Source: Hyunsoonleella flava (GTDB taxonomy: Bacteria; Bacteroidota; Bacteroidia; Flavobacteriales; Flavobacteriaceae). From it: a stretch of DNA of 64,000 bases. The position numbers and the translations under genes were made by a program. Shown in pieces: positions 8,898-17,560 of this stretch; the stretch's first letter is position 1; each line of letters starts with the position of its first letter. The stretch is taken from contig NZ_SIRT01000004.1 of NCBI RefSeq assembly GCF_004310325.1, positions 1 to 64,000 on the forward strand. The letters run 5' to 3'. The notes beneath the pieces were generated by a model. It was given only the letters and a program-made list of their open reading frames with translations. It ran no database searches and was not told the DNA's origin.

Positions 8898-8972
8898 AAT
8901 TTATATTAAACATTAATAAAATAATAATCACTTTGGTATGTCATTTGATATTAGATTATAAAACTTATAATT

Positions 8973-9494
8973 ATGAAACGTGTTTTATCCTTTATTTCAG
9001 TATTCGCCTTACTACTAACATCTTGTACAGGACCCCAAGGACCTCCTGGGTTTGACGGTTTTGATGGTATTGACGGTATTGATGGGCAAGATGGTGGCCT
9101 TATCGTTGCTTCTGCTTTTGAAATTGAAGTGAATTTTAATGCTGATAATAATTTTGAGTTTGTAGAAGCTTACGGTTTTGAAGTTTTACCTTCTGATGTC
9201 ACTTTAGTTTATATTGAGTGGGAAAACGATGAAGGTGAACCCATATGGAGATTATTAACGCAAACTGAATATTTTGATAATGGCGTTTTAGTTTATAATT
9301 ATGATTTTACGCAACAGGATGTTAGATTCTTCCTAGATGGAACAATAGACTTTAATACTTTAGATGATACTTGGACTCAAAATCAAGCATTTAGAGTGGT
9401 TGTTGTTCCCGCTGATAATATTGATGGACTTGACACTTCAAATTTTGATGTAATAATGAATGCTAATGCCATTAAATCATTTGACATACGGTAA
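8973..9494 (+). CDS. Lipoprotein with short collagen-like segment
   Basis: A 173-residue protein. The signal peptide ends in LLLTSC (Cys18), a lipobox. Directly after it comes a short Gly-X-Y collagen-like run (GPQGPPGFDGFDGIDGIDGQ, residues 20-39), then an acidic beta-rich domain of about 130 residues with several Trp-x-E strands. Collagen-like stretches after the lipid anchor probably act as a stalk between the outer membrane and the globular head. The head domain resembles other hypothetical flavobacterial lipoproteins; no enzyme motif is visible. It is transcribed divergently from dnaK and ends at a strong hairpin terminator. Confidence 0.8.
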   Translation: MKRVLSFISVFALLLTSCTGPQGPPGFDGFDGIDGIDGQDGGLIVASAFEIEVNFNADNNFEFVEAYGFEVLPSDVTLVYIEWENDEGEPIWRLLTQTEYFDNGVLVYNYDFTQQDVRFFLDGTIDFNTLDDTWTQNQAFRVVVVPADNIDGLDTSNFDVIMNANAIKSFDIR

Positions 9495-9534
9495 ATCTTC
9501 TGCAATATAAATTGAAATATTCGCATAAATACTT

Positions 9535-9564
9535 AAAGCATTTTCAAAATAATGAAAATGCTTT
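9535..9564 (+). terminator. Terminator of the collagen-like lipoprotein gene
   Basis: An 11-bp perfect stem (AAAGCATTTTC, 9535-9545, with GAAAATGCTTT, 9554-9564), an 8-nt loop and a following T run. Confidence 0.85.
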
Positions 9565-9627
9565 TTTAGTTTAAAAAATAAAAGGTTCTATTTTGATATA
9601 TTTGCCAACTACAACGTTTGCGTAAAC

Positions 9628-11049
9628 ATGGAATGTATCTCAGTTTTCGACATGCTTAAAATAGGCATTGGCCCCTCGAGCTCCCATACATTGGGTCCTT
9701 GGCGAGCTGCCGAACGCTGGATTAACGAATTAAAGAGTAAAAACAAATTCCACGAAGTAGAACATATCACAGTAAACTTATACGGTTCCCTGTCCTTAAC
9801 CGGAAAAGGGCACGCCACAGATTATGCCATAATGTTAGGCCTAAGTGGCAAAGACCCCGAAACCATACCCACTAAGGATATCGAAACCACCGTTAAAAGT
9901 ATTCAAGATGAAAAGAAACTAAATTTTGGAGGAGAACTTCTTCTTGAATTCGATCCAAACATAAATATAATTTTTAATAAAAAGTTTTTACCCTTTCATG
10001 CCAATGGTATGAGTTTTACCGCCCAGATAGAAGGTAAAAAACAAACCTCTAGGTTTTATTCCATCGGTGGTGGTTTTGTAGTGAAAGAAGAACGCAAAAA
10101 CGCTAAGCGCAATTTCGAAATAAAATGCAGTTTCCCTTATCCTATTGAAAAAGGCGAAGAGCTACTTCAATTTTGTAAACAACTTAACAAACCCATTTCA
10201 GACGTTGTTTTAGAGAACGAAAAATCCATTAGGACAGAGGCTGAAATAGATACCCAATTAAAGCGCATTTGGGATACCATGCTAGATTGCATGTATTTGG
10301 GTTGTCATACCGAAGGTAAACTCCCTGGCGGACTTAACGTAAGACGGCGTGCATACGACTTACATCAAAACCTTAAAGGAAACAAAGCTTACAGCAACCC
10401 CGTAGAATGGATTTATGCCATTAGAAGCACCGAGGTTAAATTCCGTCAAATTTTAAAATGGGTAAGCTGTTTCGCTTTAGCTGTAAATGAGGTAAACGCC
10501 TCTTTAGGTCGCGTTGTAACAGCGCCAACCAATGGAAGCGCAGGCGTTATTCCAGCTGTACTGATGTATTATTTGGTAATAGAAAACCATGACGGCAATT
10601 TTGAAGACATTAAACGCTTTCTACTTGTAGCAGGAGAAATAGGTAGTATATTTAAAAAAGGCGCTACTATAAGTGCTGCGATGGGTGGCTGTCAAGCTGA
10701 AATTGGTGTTTCATCTGCCATGGCTGCTGGAGCACTTTGTGAATTGCACGGTGGCACACCAGAACAAGTGCTAATGGCTGCAGAAATCGCTATGGAGCAT
10801 CATCTTGGACTAACCTGTGATCCCATAGGTGGTTTAGTGCAAATTCCTTGTATAGAACGTAATGCTATGGGCGCCATAAAAGCTATAAATGCATCTGAAC
10901 TGGCACTGGATACCTCACCAGAAAATGTAAAAGTTCCGTTGGACAAGGTGGTTAATACTATGTGGGAAACCGCCAAGGATATGAATACCAAATACAAAGA
11001 AACTTCAGAAGGCGGTTTGGCTGTTGGTGTGCATTTATCAGATTGTTAA
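9628..11049 (+). CDS. sdaA: L-serine ammonia-lyase, iron-sulphur dependent
   Basis: A 473-residue single-chain L-serine dehydratase that converts L-serine to pyruvate and ammonia. The N-terminal beta-domain has the signature [12 protein letters not shown] (residues 13-24). The C-terminal alpha-domain carries Cys in [15 protein letters not shown] and IPCIERN, which match the three [4Fe-4S] ligands of the family. The start ATG at 9628 gives the normal [16 protein letters not shown]-terminus. It lies alone on the plus strand, 134 bp after the previous stop. Confidence 0.95.
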   Translation: MECISVFDMLKIGIGPSSSHTLGPWRAAERWINELKSKNKFHEVEHITVNLYGSLSLTGKGHATDYAIMLGLSGKDPETIPTKDIETTVKSIQDEKKLNFGGELLLEFDPNINIIFNKKFLPFHANGMSFTAQIEGKKQTSRFYSIGGGFVVKEERKNAKRNFEIKCSFPYPIEKGEELLQFCKQLNKPISDVVLENEKSIRTEAEIDTQLKRIWDTMLDCMYLGCHTEGKLPGGLNVRRRAYDLHQNLKGNKAYSNPVEWIYAIRSTEVKFRQILKWVSCFALAVNEVNASLGRVVTAPTNGSAGVIPAVLMYYLVIENHDGNFEDIKRFLLVAGEIGSIFKKGATISAAMGGCQAEIGVSSAMAAGALCELHGGTPEQVLMAAEIAMEHHLGLTCDPIGGLVQIPCIERNAMGAIKAINASELALDTSPENVKVPLDKVVNTMWETAKDMNTKYKETSEGGLAVGVHLSDC

Positions 11050-11192
11050 GCATTAAGATACCTGATTTACAATTACTTACCAATTTTAGCGTTACAATTC
11101 TATAAATTCTTGATTTCAAAGAAAAAAATCGACGAAAGTTAATCGATTATTGCTTTTCATCGAAAAAATACATCTTTAGTCGTCAATTTATT

Positions 11193-11200
11193 TATATTTG
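11193..11200 (+). promoter_or_regulatory. -7 element of the DUF1800 operon
   Basis: TATATTTG is an exact match to TAnnTTTG, 53 bp before the start codon at 11254. The -33 part is unclear. Confidence 0.5.
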
Positions 11201-11253
11201 AATGAATTAAGACATAAAAAACCTACAATTTTAGATTGATTCAACAAAAAACT

Positions 11254-13065
11254 ATGAAAAACCATCTACTCTATATCCTTTGTTGCCTAACTTTTTGTGT
11301 TTCTGCACAAAACTACAGAGATTATCTGGGTGCAGGCCATAGTGAAGGGATAACAGTAACTTCAAGTAGTCAACAAACAAGAACAGATTGGAGGGAAAGT
11401 GCTGAAGCCATTAATACCATAAATGGAGCTGGTTTAGATGGAAAGTTGTTAGAAGCATCGCGCTTTTTGGCACAAGCCACATTTGGAACTGATTTGGACT
11501 ATATCAAATCGGTGGCAGAACAACCTTTTGAGGACTGGATTGATAATCAGTTTACCATTACTTCCTCTTCCTCTACAAAAGATCTTACCTATAATATTTT
11601 TCAGGAAGCCAAGTCTATTTATGCTTCAAATGGAGGAGATCCCAACGAGTTTGACAATTTAAATTGGCAATACTTTATGTATGCCTGGTGGCAAAGTAAT
11701 ATTGGTAATGAAGATTTGTTAAGACAAAGAATTGCCCTAGCACTAAGTGAAATTTTGGTGATTTCTAGAGAATCTAACCTTTCTGGATACGGTATGGGTT
11801 TAGCAGATTATTATGATGTACTGAAAAATAATGCATTTGGCAATTACAGAGATCTTTTAAAAGAAGTTACACTTCATCCAATGATGGGTGTGTATTTAAG
11901 TCATTATAATAACCCAAGAAGTGTTCCAGACAGAAATATTCATCCCGATGAAAACTATGCTAGAGAAATCATGCAGTTATTTACCATCGGATTATATGAA
12001 CTAAACCAAAATGGCACTTACAAACAGGATGGACAAGGCAATCGTATTCCAACTTATGATAACGATGATATTAAAGAATTTGCCAAAATTTTTACAGGCC
12101 TAGGACCTGCAGGTATCGAAGATGAATTCACAGATAGAACTTTAAGGTTTGGTATGGGGCACTATTTTGCTAGAAAGGATATGCCAATGATAATGTATGA
12201 AGATTGGCATGAGCCTGGAGCAAAACAATTATTAAATGGCTACACCATTCCAAACGGTCAGTCTGGTATGCAGGACATTGATGATGCTATCAACCACTTA
12301 TTCAATCATGAAAACACCGGGCCATTTATTGCAAAACGTTTGATACAGCAACTTGTAAAATCTAACCCGTCCAATGGATATGTGTCGCGAGTAAGTGCTA
12401 CATTTAACAATACTAAAGGCGTGAGAGGTGACATGAAAGCTGTAATAAAAGCTATTTTGTTGGATGAGGAAGCGAGAAGCTGTAGTTGGATTGAGAATCC
12501 AACAAGTGGCAAAATGATTGAACCAATGATGCGCTACTTTAATGTGGTAAGGCAAATTGATTTAGACAATGACGATGGGCGCTATTGGAATAACGGACAA
12601 CATTTTTTCAGGGATACGGGTCAAGCACCATTAGCAGCACCTAGTGTATTTAATTTTTTCTTGCCTGAATATGTACCAAATAGCGAATTTGCCAATGCAA
12701 ACCTATTTGCACCAGAATTCCAAATTCATAATTCAGCAACTAGTATTAACTACTTAAATCAAGTAGATGCATGGACTAACGTGCGTTGGTATGAAGTTTT
12801 AAGAACATGGGGATTGGAACTAGATGGAACACCGCTAGACTTTGAAGCATTAAAATACTATGCAAAAGATAGTGAAGTATTAGTAAATCAATTAGATAAA
12901 ATATTTACCCGAGGGCAACTATCTGATGAAACCAAACAAATTATCGTGGATGCAGTTGATGGAATCACAAGAGGTTGGGGTGATGATGTTACACAAACAG
13001 ATTTAAGAGTAAAAATGGCGCTATACCTATTAATGGTAAGCCCTGATTATGTCATTTTAAAATAA
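11254..13065 (+). CDS. Exported DUF1800 family protein
   Basis: The start is set at 11254 (MKNHLLYILCCLTFCVSAQ, a signal peptide); a TTG six codons earlier is in frame but less likely. The 603-residue product has the DUF1800 features: RFLAQATFGTD near the N-terminus, LRQRIALALSEILVIS, then HPMMGVYLSHYNN and NYAREIMQLFTIGLY, and MIEPMMRYFN. This family is nearly always encoded next to a DUF1501 protein, as here, and is thought to be exported. Its reaction is unknown. The next gene starts 5 bp after the stop, so the two form an operon. Confidence 0.88.
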   Translation: MKNHLLYILCCLTFCVSAQNYRDYLGAGHSEGITVTSSSQQTRTDWRESAEAINTINGAGLDGKLLEASRFLAQATFGTDLDYIKSVAEQPFEDWIDNQFTITSSSSTKDLTYNIFQEAKSIYASNGGDPNEFDNLNWQYFMYAWWQSNIGNEDLLRQRIALALSEILVISRESNLSGYGMGLADYYDVLKNNAFGNYRDLLKEVTLHPMMGVYLSHYNNPRSVPDRNIHPDENYAREIMQLFTIGLYELNQNGTYKQDGQGNRIPTYDNDDIKEFAKIFTGLGPAGIEDEFTDRTLRFGMGHYFARKDMPMIMYEDWHEPGAKQLLNGYTIPNGQSGMQDIDDAINHLFNHENTGPFIAKRLIQQLVKSNPSNGYVSRVSATFNNTKGVRGDMKAVIKAILLDEEARSCSWIENPTSGKMIEPMMRYFNVVRQIDLDNDDGRYWNNGQHFFRDTGQAPLAAPSVFNFFLPEYVPNSEFANANLFAPEFQIHNSATSINYLNQVDAWTNVRWYEVLRTWGLELDGTPLDFEALKYYAKDSEVLVNQLDKIFTRGQLSDETKQIIVDAVDGITRGWGDDVTQTDLRVKMALYLLMVSPDYVILK

Positions 13066-13070
13066 GATTT

Positions 13071-14486
13071 ATGACAAAGAAGAAAAACACAATGTCTAGA
13101 AGAAAATTTTTGGGAGACTCATGTGCTGCATTGGGTTACACTACTTTATTTTCTTCACTTATAAACTTAAAAGCCATGGCTGCCGCAGCTATGGATAATT
13201 CAGCCATTATACCTTATGGTGGTGATTACAAAGCATTAGTTTGCTTGATGCTTAGTGGTGGAAACGATTCGTTTAATATGCTCATTCCAAAGGGAAACAA
13301 TGAGTATAGTGAATATGCTACTACTAGATCAAATTTAGCAATACCACAAAATGACATATTACAAATTAATCCAAACACAAGCGATGGTAGGGTTTTTGGT
13401 TTACATCCACAACTTACTGATATGCGCCAAATGTTTGAGAGCGGTAATCTAGCTTTTCTTTCTAATGTCGGTACCTTAATAGAGCCTTCTACAAAAAGTG
13501 ATATTAAAGATAATATCGTAAAAACACCACTTGGATTGTTTTCACATTCTGATCAATCCCAACAATGGCAAACAGGAAATCCTGGAGAACGCACAAATAT
13601 TGGTTGGGGAGGGAAAATTGCAGATTTAGTACAATCTATGAACTCTAGCCAAGAAATATCAATGAATATTTCACTTCGTGGCTCAAATATATTTCAGCGT
13701 GGTGATCAAATAACGCCATATACTATTAAGAATTCAGGTAGTGTTGGTATAAATGGTTACGGTGGCAATGGTTTTTTTAACGAATTAAAGACCAATGCTC
13801 TAAATTCCATGCTAGAAAAAGACTATCAAGATATTTACAAAAACACTTATAAAAATACCGTAAAAGCATCAAATGATGCCAATTTAGCATTTCAAGCTGC
13901 GGTTGATGGTGTTCAAGACTTTATCACACCACTTCCTGAAGAAAATAATCTAGCGGAACAATTGCATATGGTGGCTAAAACTATCGGAGCAAGAGACACA
14001 TTAGGGTTCTCCAGACAAATATTTTTTGTAGAAATTGGAGGATTTGATAATCATGATGAATTACTAATCAATCATGGTGATAATTTAAAAGAAGTTAATG
14101 ATGCATTGAGCTATTTTAATAGTTTAATGTTTGAATTAAACGTGAATGATTGTGTTACAACCTTTAGTGTATCCGATTTTTCTAGAACACTAACTTCTAA
14201 TGGCAACGGAACCGACCATGCCTGGGGTGGTAACGCTTTTATGATGGGTGGTGCTGTAAACGGAAAAGAAATTTATGGAGACTACCCTACTCTAGCCCTA
14301 GATAGTGATTTAGATTTAAGAAATGGTGTACTCGTCCCCACCACAGCTGCTGATTTATATATGGCAGAATTAGCTCTTTGGTTTGGTGTTTCGCCATCAG
14401 ATTTAAATATGGTACTCCCAAATTTGTCAAATTTTTATGATACAAATAGTGGTACACCACCCATTGGATTTATGAATTTAACATGA
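13071..14486 (+). CDS. DUF1501 family protein with Tat-type signal
   Basis: A 471-residue protein. The N-terminus has the twin-arginine motif SRRKFLG (residues 9-15) followed by a weakly hydrophobic stretch ending in AMAAAA, so export through Tat in folded form is likely. The body has DUF1501 features: LVCLMLSGGNDSFNMLIP (sulphatase/phosphatase-like metal loop), GLHPQL, FFVEIGGFDNHD and GTDHAWGGNAFMMGG, with the Asp and His residues expected of an alkaline-phosphatase-superfamily metal site. DUF1501 and DUF1800 proteins travel as pairs. The stop overlaps the start of the third operon gene (ATGA). Confidence 0.88.
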   Translation: MTKKKNTMSRRKFLGDSCAALGYTTLFSSLINLKAMAAAAMDNSAIIPYGGDYKALVCLMLSGGNDSFNMLIPKGNNEYSEYATTRSNLAIPQNDILQINPNTSDGRVFGLHPQLTDMRQMFESGNLAFLSNVGTLIEPSTKSDIKDNIVKTPLGLFSHSDQSQQWQTGNPGERTNIGWGGKIADLVQSMNSSQEISMNISLRGSNIFQRGDQITPYTIKNSGSVGINGYGGNGFFNELKTNALNSMLEKDYQDIYKNTYKNTVKASNDANLAFQAAVDGVQDFITPLPEENNLAEQLHMVAKTIGARDTLGFSRQIFFVEIGGFDNHDELLINHGDNLKEVNDALSYFNSLMFELNVNDCVTTFSVSDFSRTLTSNGNGTDHAWGGNAFMMGGAVNGKEIYGDYPTLALDSDLDLRNGVLVPTTAADLYMAELALWFGVSPSDLNMVLPNLSNFYDTNSGTPPIGFMNLT

Positions 14487-15238
14487 TGAAGCATATTTAT
14501 CTATACATAGCACTATTTTTCGTTTCTGGCTTACAAATTCTAGAAGCACAATGCTATCCAGACAGACATAGCACAACATGGTTTGATGGCTGGGTATCTT
14601 GTGAACCTTCACAAAACCCAATTACCTCTTATGGGGAAACACATTGGATTATGTACGACCTAGGATATAATTATGTGTTAAACGAAACCCAATTTTGGAA
14701 TGCCAACGAAGCCAAAAATATAGATTTTGGTATAAATGAATTTAATATAGATTATTCTTTAGACGCAGTTACTTGGACTAAGTTAGGTACGTTCAATTTA
14801 GAGCAAGCAACAGGCTCTTCAACGTATCAAGGTAGCGAAGGCCCGAATTTTAATGCCACAAAAGCTAGGTATGTTCTTATTACCCCTACATCAAATTTTG
14901 GTGGTAGCTGTTACGGTTTAAGCGAGTTAAAAATATCTATTACAGATCCTTTTACAGTAGTTGAAGAAGAAGATGGCTATAATGCATCAGTGTACCCAAA
15001 TCCATTTATTGACACCGTTTCGCTTAGAATTGTTAGCTTATCACAGTCTGAACCTCTGGATTTTGTATTATATGATATTATGGGGCGCGCTATTATCAAC
15101 GGAAATATTACCATTAATGAGGATAATCAAAATTATCAACTACCAATTAATGGGCACAACTTATCCGTGGGTATTTACATTTTAAAAACCAATCAAAACG
15201 GTAAAGAAAAGTCTTTTAAACTTATCAAAAGGAAATAA
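14483..15238 (+). CDS. Secreted discoidin-like protein with T9SS sorting domain
   Basis: A 251-residue protein. It has a signal peptide (MMKHIYLYIALFFVSGLQILEAQ), then a domain of about 140 residues shaped like an F5/8 type C (discoidin) carbohydrate-binding module: HWIMYDLGYNYVLNETQFWN, a DYSLDAVTWTKLGTF strand and ARYVLITPTSNFGG. A C-terminal type A T9SS sorting domain of about 75 residues follows (VYPNPFIDTVSLRI, then LSVGIYILK, KSFKLIKRK). It overlaps the DUF1501 stop, so its product may be the surface-exposed partner of the DUF1800/DUF1501 pair. A dispersed repeat starts right after the stop. Confidence 0.82.
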   Translation: MMKHIYLYIALFFVSGLQILEAQCYPDRHSTTWFDGWVSCEPSQNPITSYGETHWIMYDLGYNYVLNETQFWNANEAKNIDFGINEFNIDYSLDAVTWTKLGTFNLEQATGSSTYQGSEGPNFNATKARYVLITPTSNFGGSCYGLSELKISITDPFTVVEEEDGYNASVYPNPFIDTVSLRIVSLSQSEPLDFVLYDIMGRAIINGNITINEDNQNYQLPINGHNLSVGIYILKTNQNGKEKSFKLIKRK

Positions 15239-15241
15239 TAT

Positions 15242-15330
15242 TTTGGGCGCAACCACAAGGGTCGGGCTTTCACTACTCAATCCCTCCTACGTCGGGGATT
15301 TCAAACATGCCGTTCAATCCCTTGCGCACT
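15242..15330 (+). repeat. Dispersed 3'-end repeat, copy 1
   Basis: About 89 bp beginning TTTGGGCGCAACCACAAGGG and ending CAATCCCTTGCGCA. It aligns closely with the reverse strand of 47546-47632 (shared blocks: TTGGGCG, CACAAGGG, TCGGGCTTTC, CTCCT-CGTCG, ATGCC, AATCCCT-GCGCA). Both copies start within about 8 bp of a stop codon and have the same orientation as that gene. The terminal parts GGGCG and CGC(A) are inverted, so the unit can fold. Confidence 0.7.
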
Positions 15331-15345
15331 AGCTCGCAGCGTCCC

Positions 15346-15819
15346 TTATTTTTTAGTTTCTACAGGTTTACAGCCAGAGCGTCGTCTCGTATCAATCAAA
15401 TAAATAATTTTCCATTTAGCGCCATCCTTAAATAGTTGAAACGAATTAACGCCGCAATGGCTAAACTCACCATTGTACCAAAACTCATAAGGTGTCCAGA
15501 CATTAGCCATATTACCATCAATTTGTATACTATAATCCAGAATTCTCTCATCCCACTTCTGATCCGCCGGTCGTTTAGCTATCGCATTTATCAATCCGTC
15601 AGCTTCATCGTTTACTAGAACATCCTTCCCTTCTTTATTCCTGTAAGCGGTTTGCATTATTACTTTATCCACCATAACAGACTTCATTAATGCAGTATCC
15701 CCTTTATGAAAGCCTTCAAAAAAAGTATCAATCGTAGATTTTGCTAATAGAGTGTCATCATTTTGAGCAGTAACAGTGCCAGTCATCAGCAGTATTATGG
15801 AAACTATAACCCGTATCAT
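15346..15819 (-). CDS. Exported NTF2-like (SnoaL/DUF4440-type) protein
   Basis: A 157-residue protein with a signal peptide (MIRVIVSIILLMTGTVTAQ) followed by an NTF2-like fold of about 125 residues. It starts AKSTIDTFFEGFHKGDTALMKSVMVDKVIMQTAY, with later strands ANVWTPYEFWYNGEFSHCGVNSFQLFKDGAKWKIIYLIDT. This fold occurs in SnoaL-type cyclases, isomerases and many proteins with no catalytic role; the function here is open. It is transcribed towards the dispersed repeat and is separate from panB, which diverges from it. Confidence 0.8.
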   Translation of the reverse strand: MIRVIVSIILLMTGTVTAQNDDTLLAKSTIDTFFEGFHKGDTALMKSVMVDKVIMQTAYRNKEGKDVLVNDEADGLINAIAKRPADQKWDERILDYSIQIDGNMANVWTPYEFWYNGEFSHCGVNSFQLFKDGAKWKIIYLIDTRRRSGCKPVETKK

Positions 15820-15938
15820 AATTATTCTATTTTTTTCTAAAATAACCGATAAGCATTAGTTGTAGTAGCTCATAAAGAAAAGTTTAACAGTATCTGCTTT
15901 TATTTAGTATTTTTACCGCTACACAAAATTTTCAAGCG

Positions 15939-16757
15939 ATGTCAACAGCCAAAAAAGAATACAAACGCGTTACCGTAAAATCCTTAGTGGATATGAAAGC
16001 CTCTGGCGAAAAAATATCTATGCTTACCGCATACGATTACACCATGGCCAAAATTGTTGATGGTGCCGGCGTAGATGTAATTTTGGTTGGCGATTCTGCA
16101 AGTAACGTAATGGCGGGACATGAAACCACTTTGCCTATTACGTTAGATCAAATGATTTATCATGCCTCTTCAGTTGTTCGTGCCATATATCGTGCTTTGA
16201 TAGTGGTAGATTTGCCTTTTGGCAGCTACCAAAGTGATCCTAAAGAAGCGTTACGCTCCGCCATAAGAATTATGAAAGAAAGTGGTGCGCATTCTGTAAA
16301 GTTAGAAGGCGGTAAAGAAATTAAGGAGTCTATAAAGCGTATTTTAAATGCTGGAATTCCAGTTATGGGACATTTGGGACTAACACCTCAGTCCATCTAT
16401 AAATTCGGAACTTACACCGTTCGTGCCAAGGAGGAGCAAGAAGCAGAACAATTATTGAGCGATGCAAAAATGCTTGAAAAATTAGGCTGTTTCGCTATTG
16501 TTTTAGAAAAAATTCCAGCTAAACTGGCGCAACAGGTTGCTGAAAGTGTGAGCATTCCTATAATTGGCATTGGTGCTGGCCCTAATGTTGACGGACAAGT
16601 ATTGGTACTGCACGATATGATTGGAATGACCCACGAATTTAATCCTAGATTTTTAAGACGTTATTTAAATCTTTATGAAGAAATGACCACCGCTATTTCC
16701 CAGTATGTTGATGATGTGAAAACTCAGGATTTTCCAAATGAGAATGAACAATACTAA
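15939..16757 (+). CDS. panB: 3-methyl-2-oxobutanoate hydroxymethyltransferase
   Basis: A 272-residue enzyme of pantothenate synthesis that transfers a hydroxymethyl group from methylene-THF to alpha-ketoisovalerate, giving ketopantoate. The family marks are complete: [41 protein letters not shown] (metal and substrate loop with the Asp/Ser pair), [19 protein letters not shown], and [24 protein letters not shown]. The length is normal. It is followed by an RluA-type gene 87 bp downstream on the same strand. Confidence 0.97.
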   Translation: MSTAKKEYKRVTVKSLVDMKASGEKISMLTAYDYTMAKIVDGAGVDVILVGDSASNVMAGHETTLPITLDQMIYHASSVVRAIYRALIVVDLPFGSYQSDPKEALRSAIRIMKESGAHSVKLEGGKEIKESIKRILNAGIPVMGHLGLTPQSIYKFGTYTVRAKEEQEAEQLLSDAKMLEKLGCFAIVLEKIPAKLAQQVAESVSIPIIGIGAGPNVDGQVLVLHDMIGMTHEFNPRFLRRYLNLYEEMTTAISQYVDDVKTQDFPNENEQY

Positions 16758-16844
16758 AAATGCAGTCACAGTCGCAGTATGAAATCGTACTCAAGTCTAA
16801 ATAGTTATGCTTCTTAAGCCTTTGCGAGAAAACAAATAAAATCT

Positions 16845-17543
16845 GTGTCCACAAAAATCCTTTCCAATAAAGATAATCTTCAAGTTCTATATGAAGATAA
16901 TCACATTATTGTCGTGAATAAACGCGCAGGGGACATTGTGCAAGGAGATAAAACGGGTGACACACCGCTTAGCGACGTAGTTAAAGCCTACATCAAATAC
17001 AAATACAATAAACCTGGAAACGTCTATTTAGGGACAGTACATCGTTTGGACAGACCTACAACAGGTATTGTGATGTTCGCAAAAACTAGTAAGGCATTAC
17101 CAAGACTAAACAAATTATTCTTGTCGAAAGAAGTTAAAAAAACCTATTGGGCGGTAGTCAAAAAACCTCCATCTAAACCTGAAGATACATTGATACACTG
17201 GCTTAAAAAAAATCCGAAAAACAATAAGTCGTATGCACATCAAAAACAAGTAAAAGACAGCAAAAAGGCAATTTTACATTATAAAATCATCAAAAAATTA
17301 GACAATTATACACTTTTAGAGGTGAATTTAGAAACAGGCAGACATCATCAAATTAGAACACAACTGTCACAAATTGGCAGTCCTATAAAAGGAGATTTGA
17401 AATACGGATTTGAAAGAAGTAATAAAGACGCCAGTATTCATCTTCACGCTAGACAAATTGAATTTATGCACCCAGTAAAAAAAGAACCTGTATCCCTCGT
17501 AGCACCGACGCCTAATGATGTAATTTGGGATGCTTGCATTTAA
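16845..17543 (+). CDS. RluA-family pseudouridine synthase
   Basis: A 232-residue enzyme starting at a GTG codon (16845), the only start that keeps the N-terminal strand VLYEDNHIIVVNKRAGDIVQ. The catalytic block is HRLDRPTTGIVMFAKT, with the conserved Asp of RluA enzymes, followed by YWAVV, and RHHQIRTQLSQIGSPIKGDLKYG near the C-terminus. It lacks an N-terminal S4 domain, as do TruC/RluA-type members, and isomerises uridine in rRNA or tRNA. The next gene starts 17 bp after the stop. Confidence 0.9.
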   Translation: MSTKILSNKDNLQVLYEDNHIIVVNKRAGDIVQGDKTGDTPLSDVVKAYIKYKYNKPGNVYLGTVHRLDRPTTGIVMFAKTSKALPRLNKLFLSKEVKKTYWAVVKKPPSKPEDTLIHWLKKNPKNNKSYAHQKQVKDSKKAILHYKIIKKLDNYTLLEVNLETGRHHQIRTQLSQIGSPIKGDLKYGFERSNKDASIHLHARQIEFMHPVKKEPVSLVAPTPNDVIWDACI

Positions 17544-17560
17544 TGTTTTATCTTAGGTAA

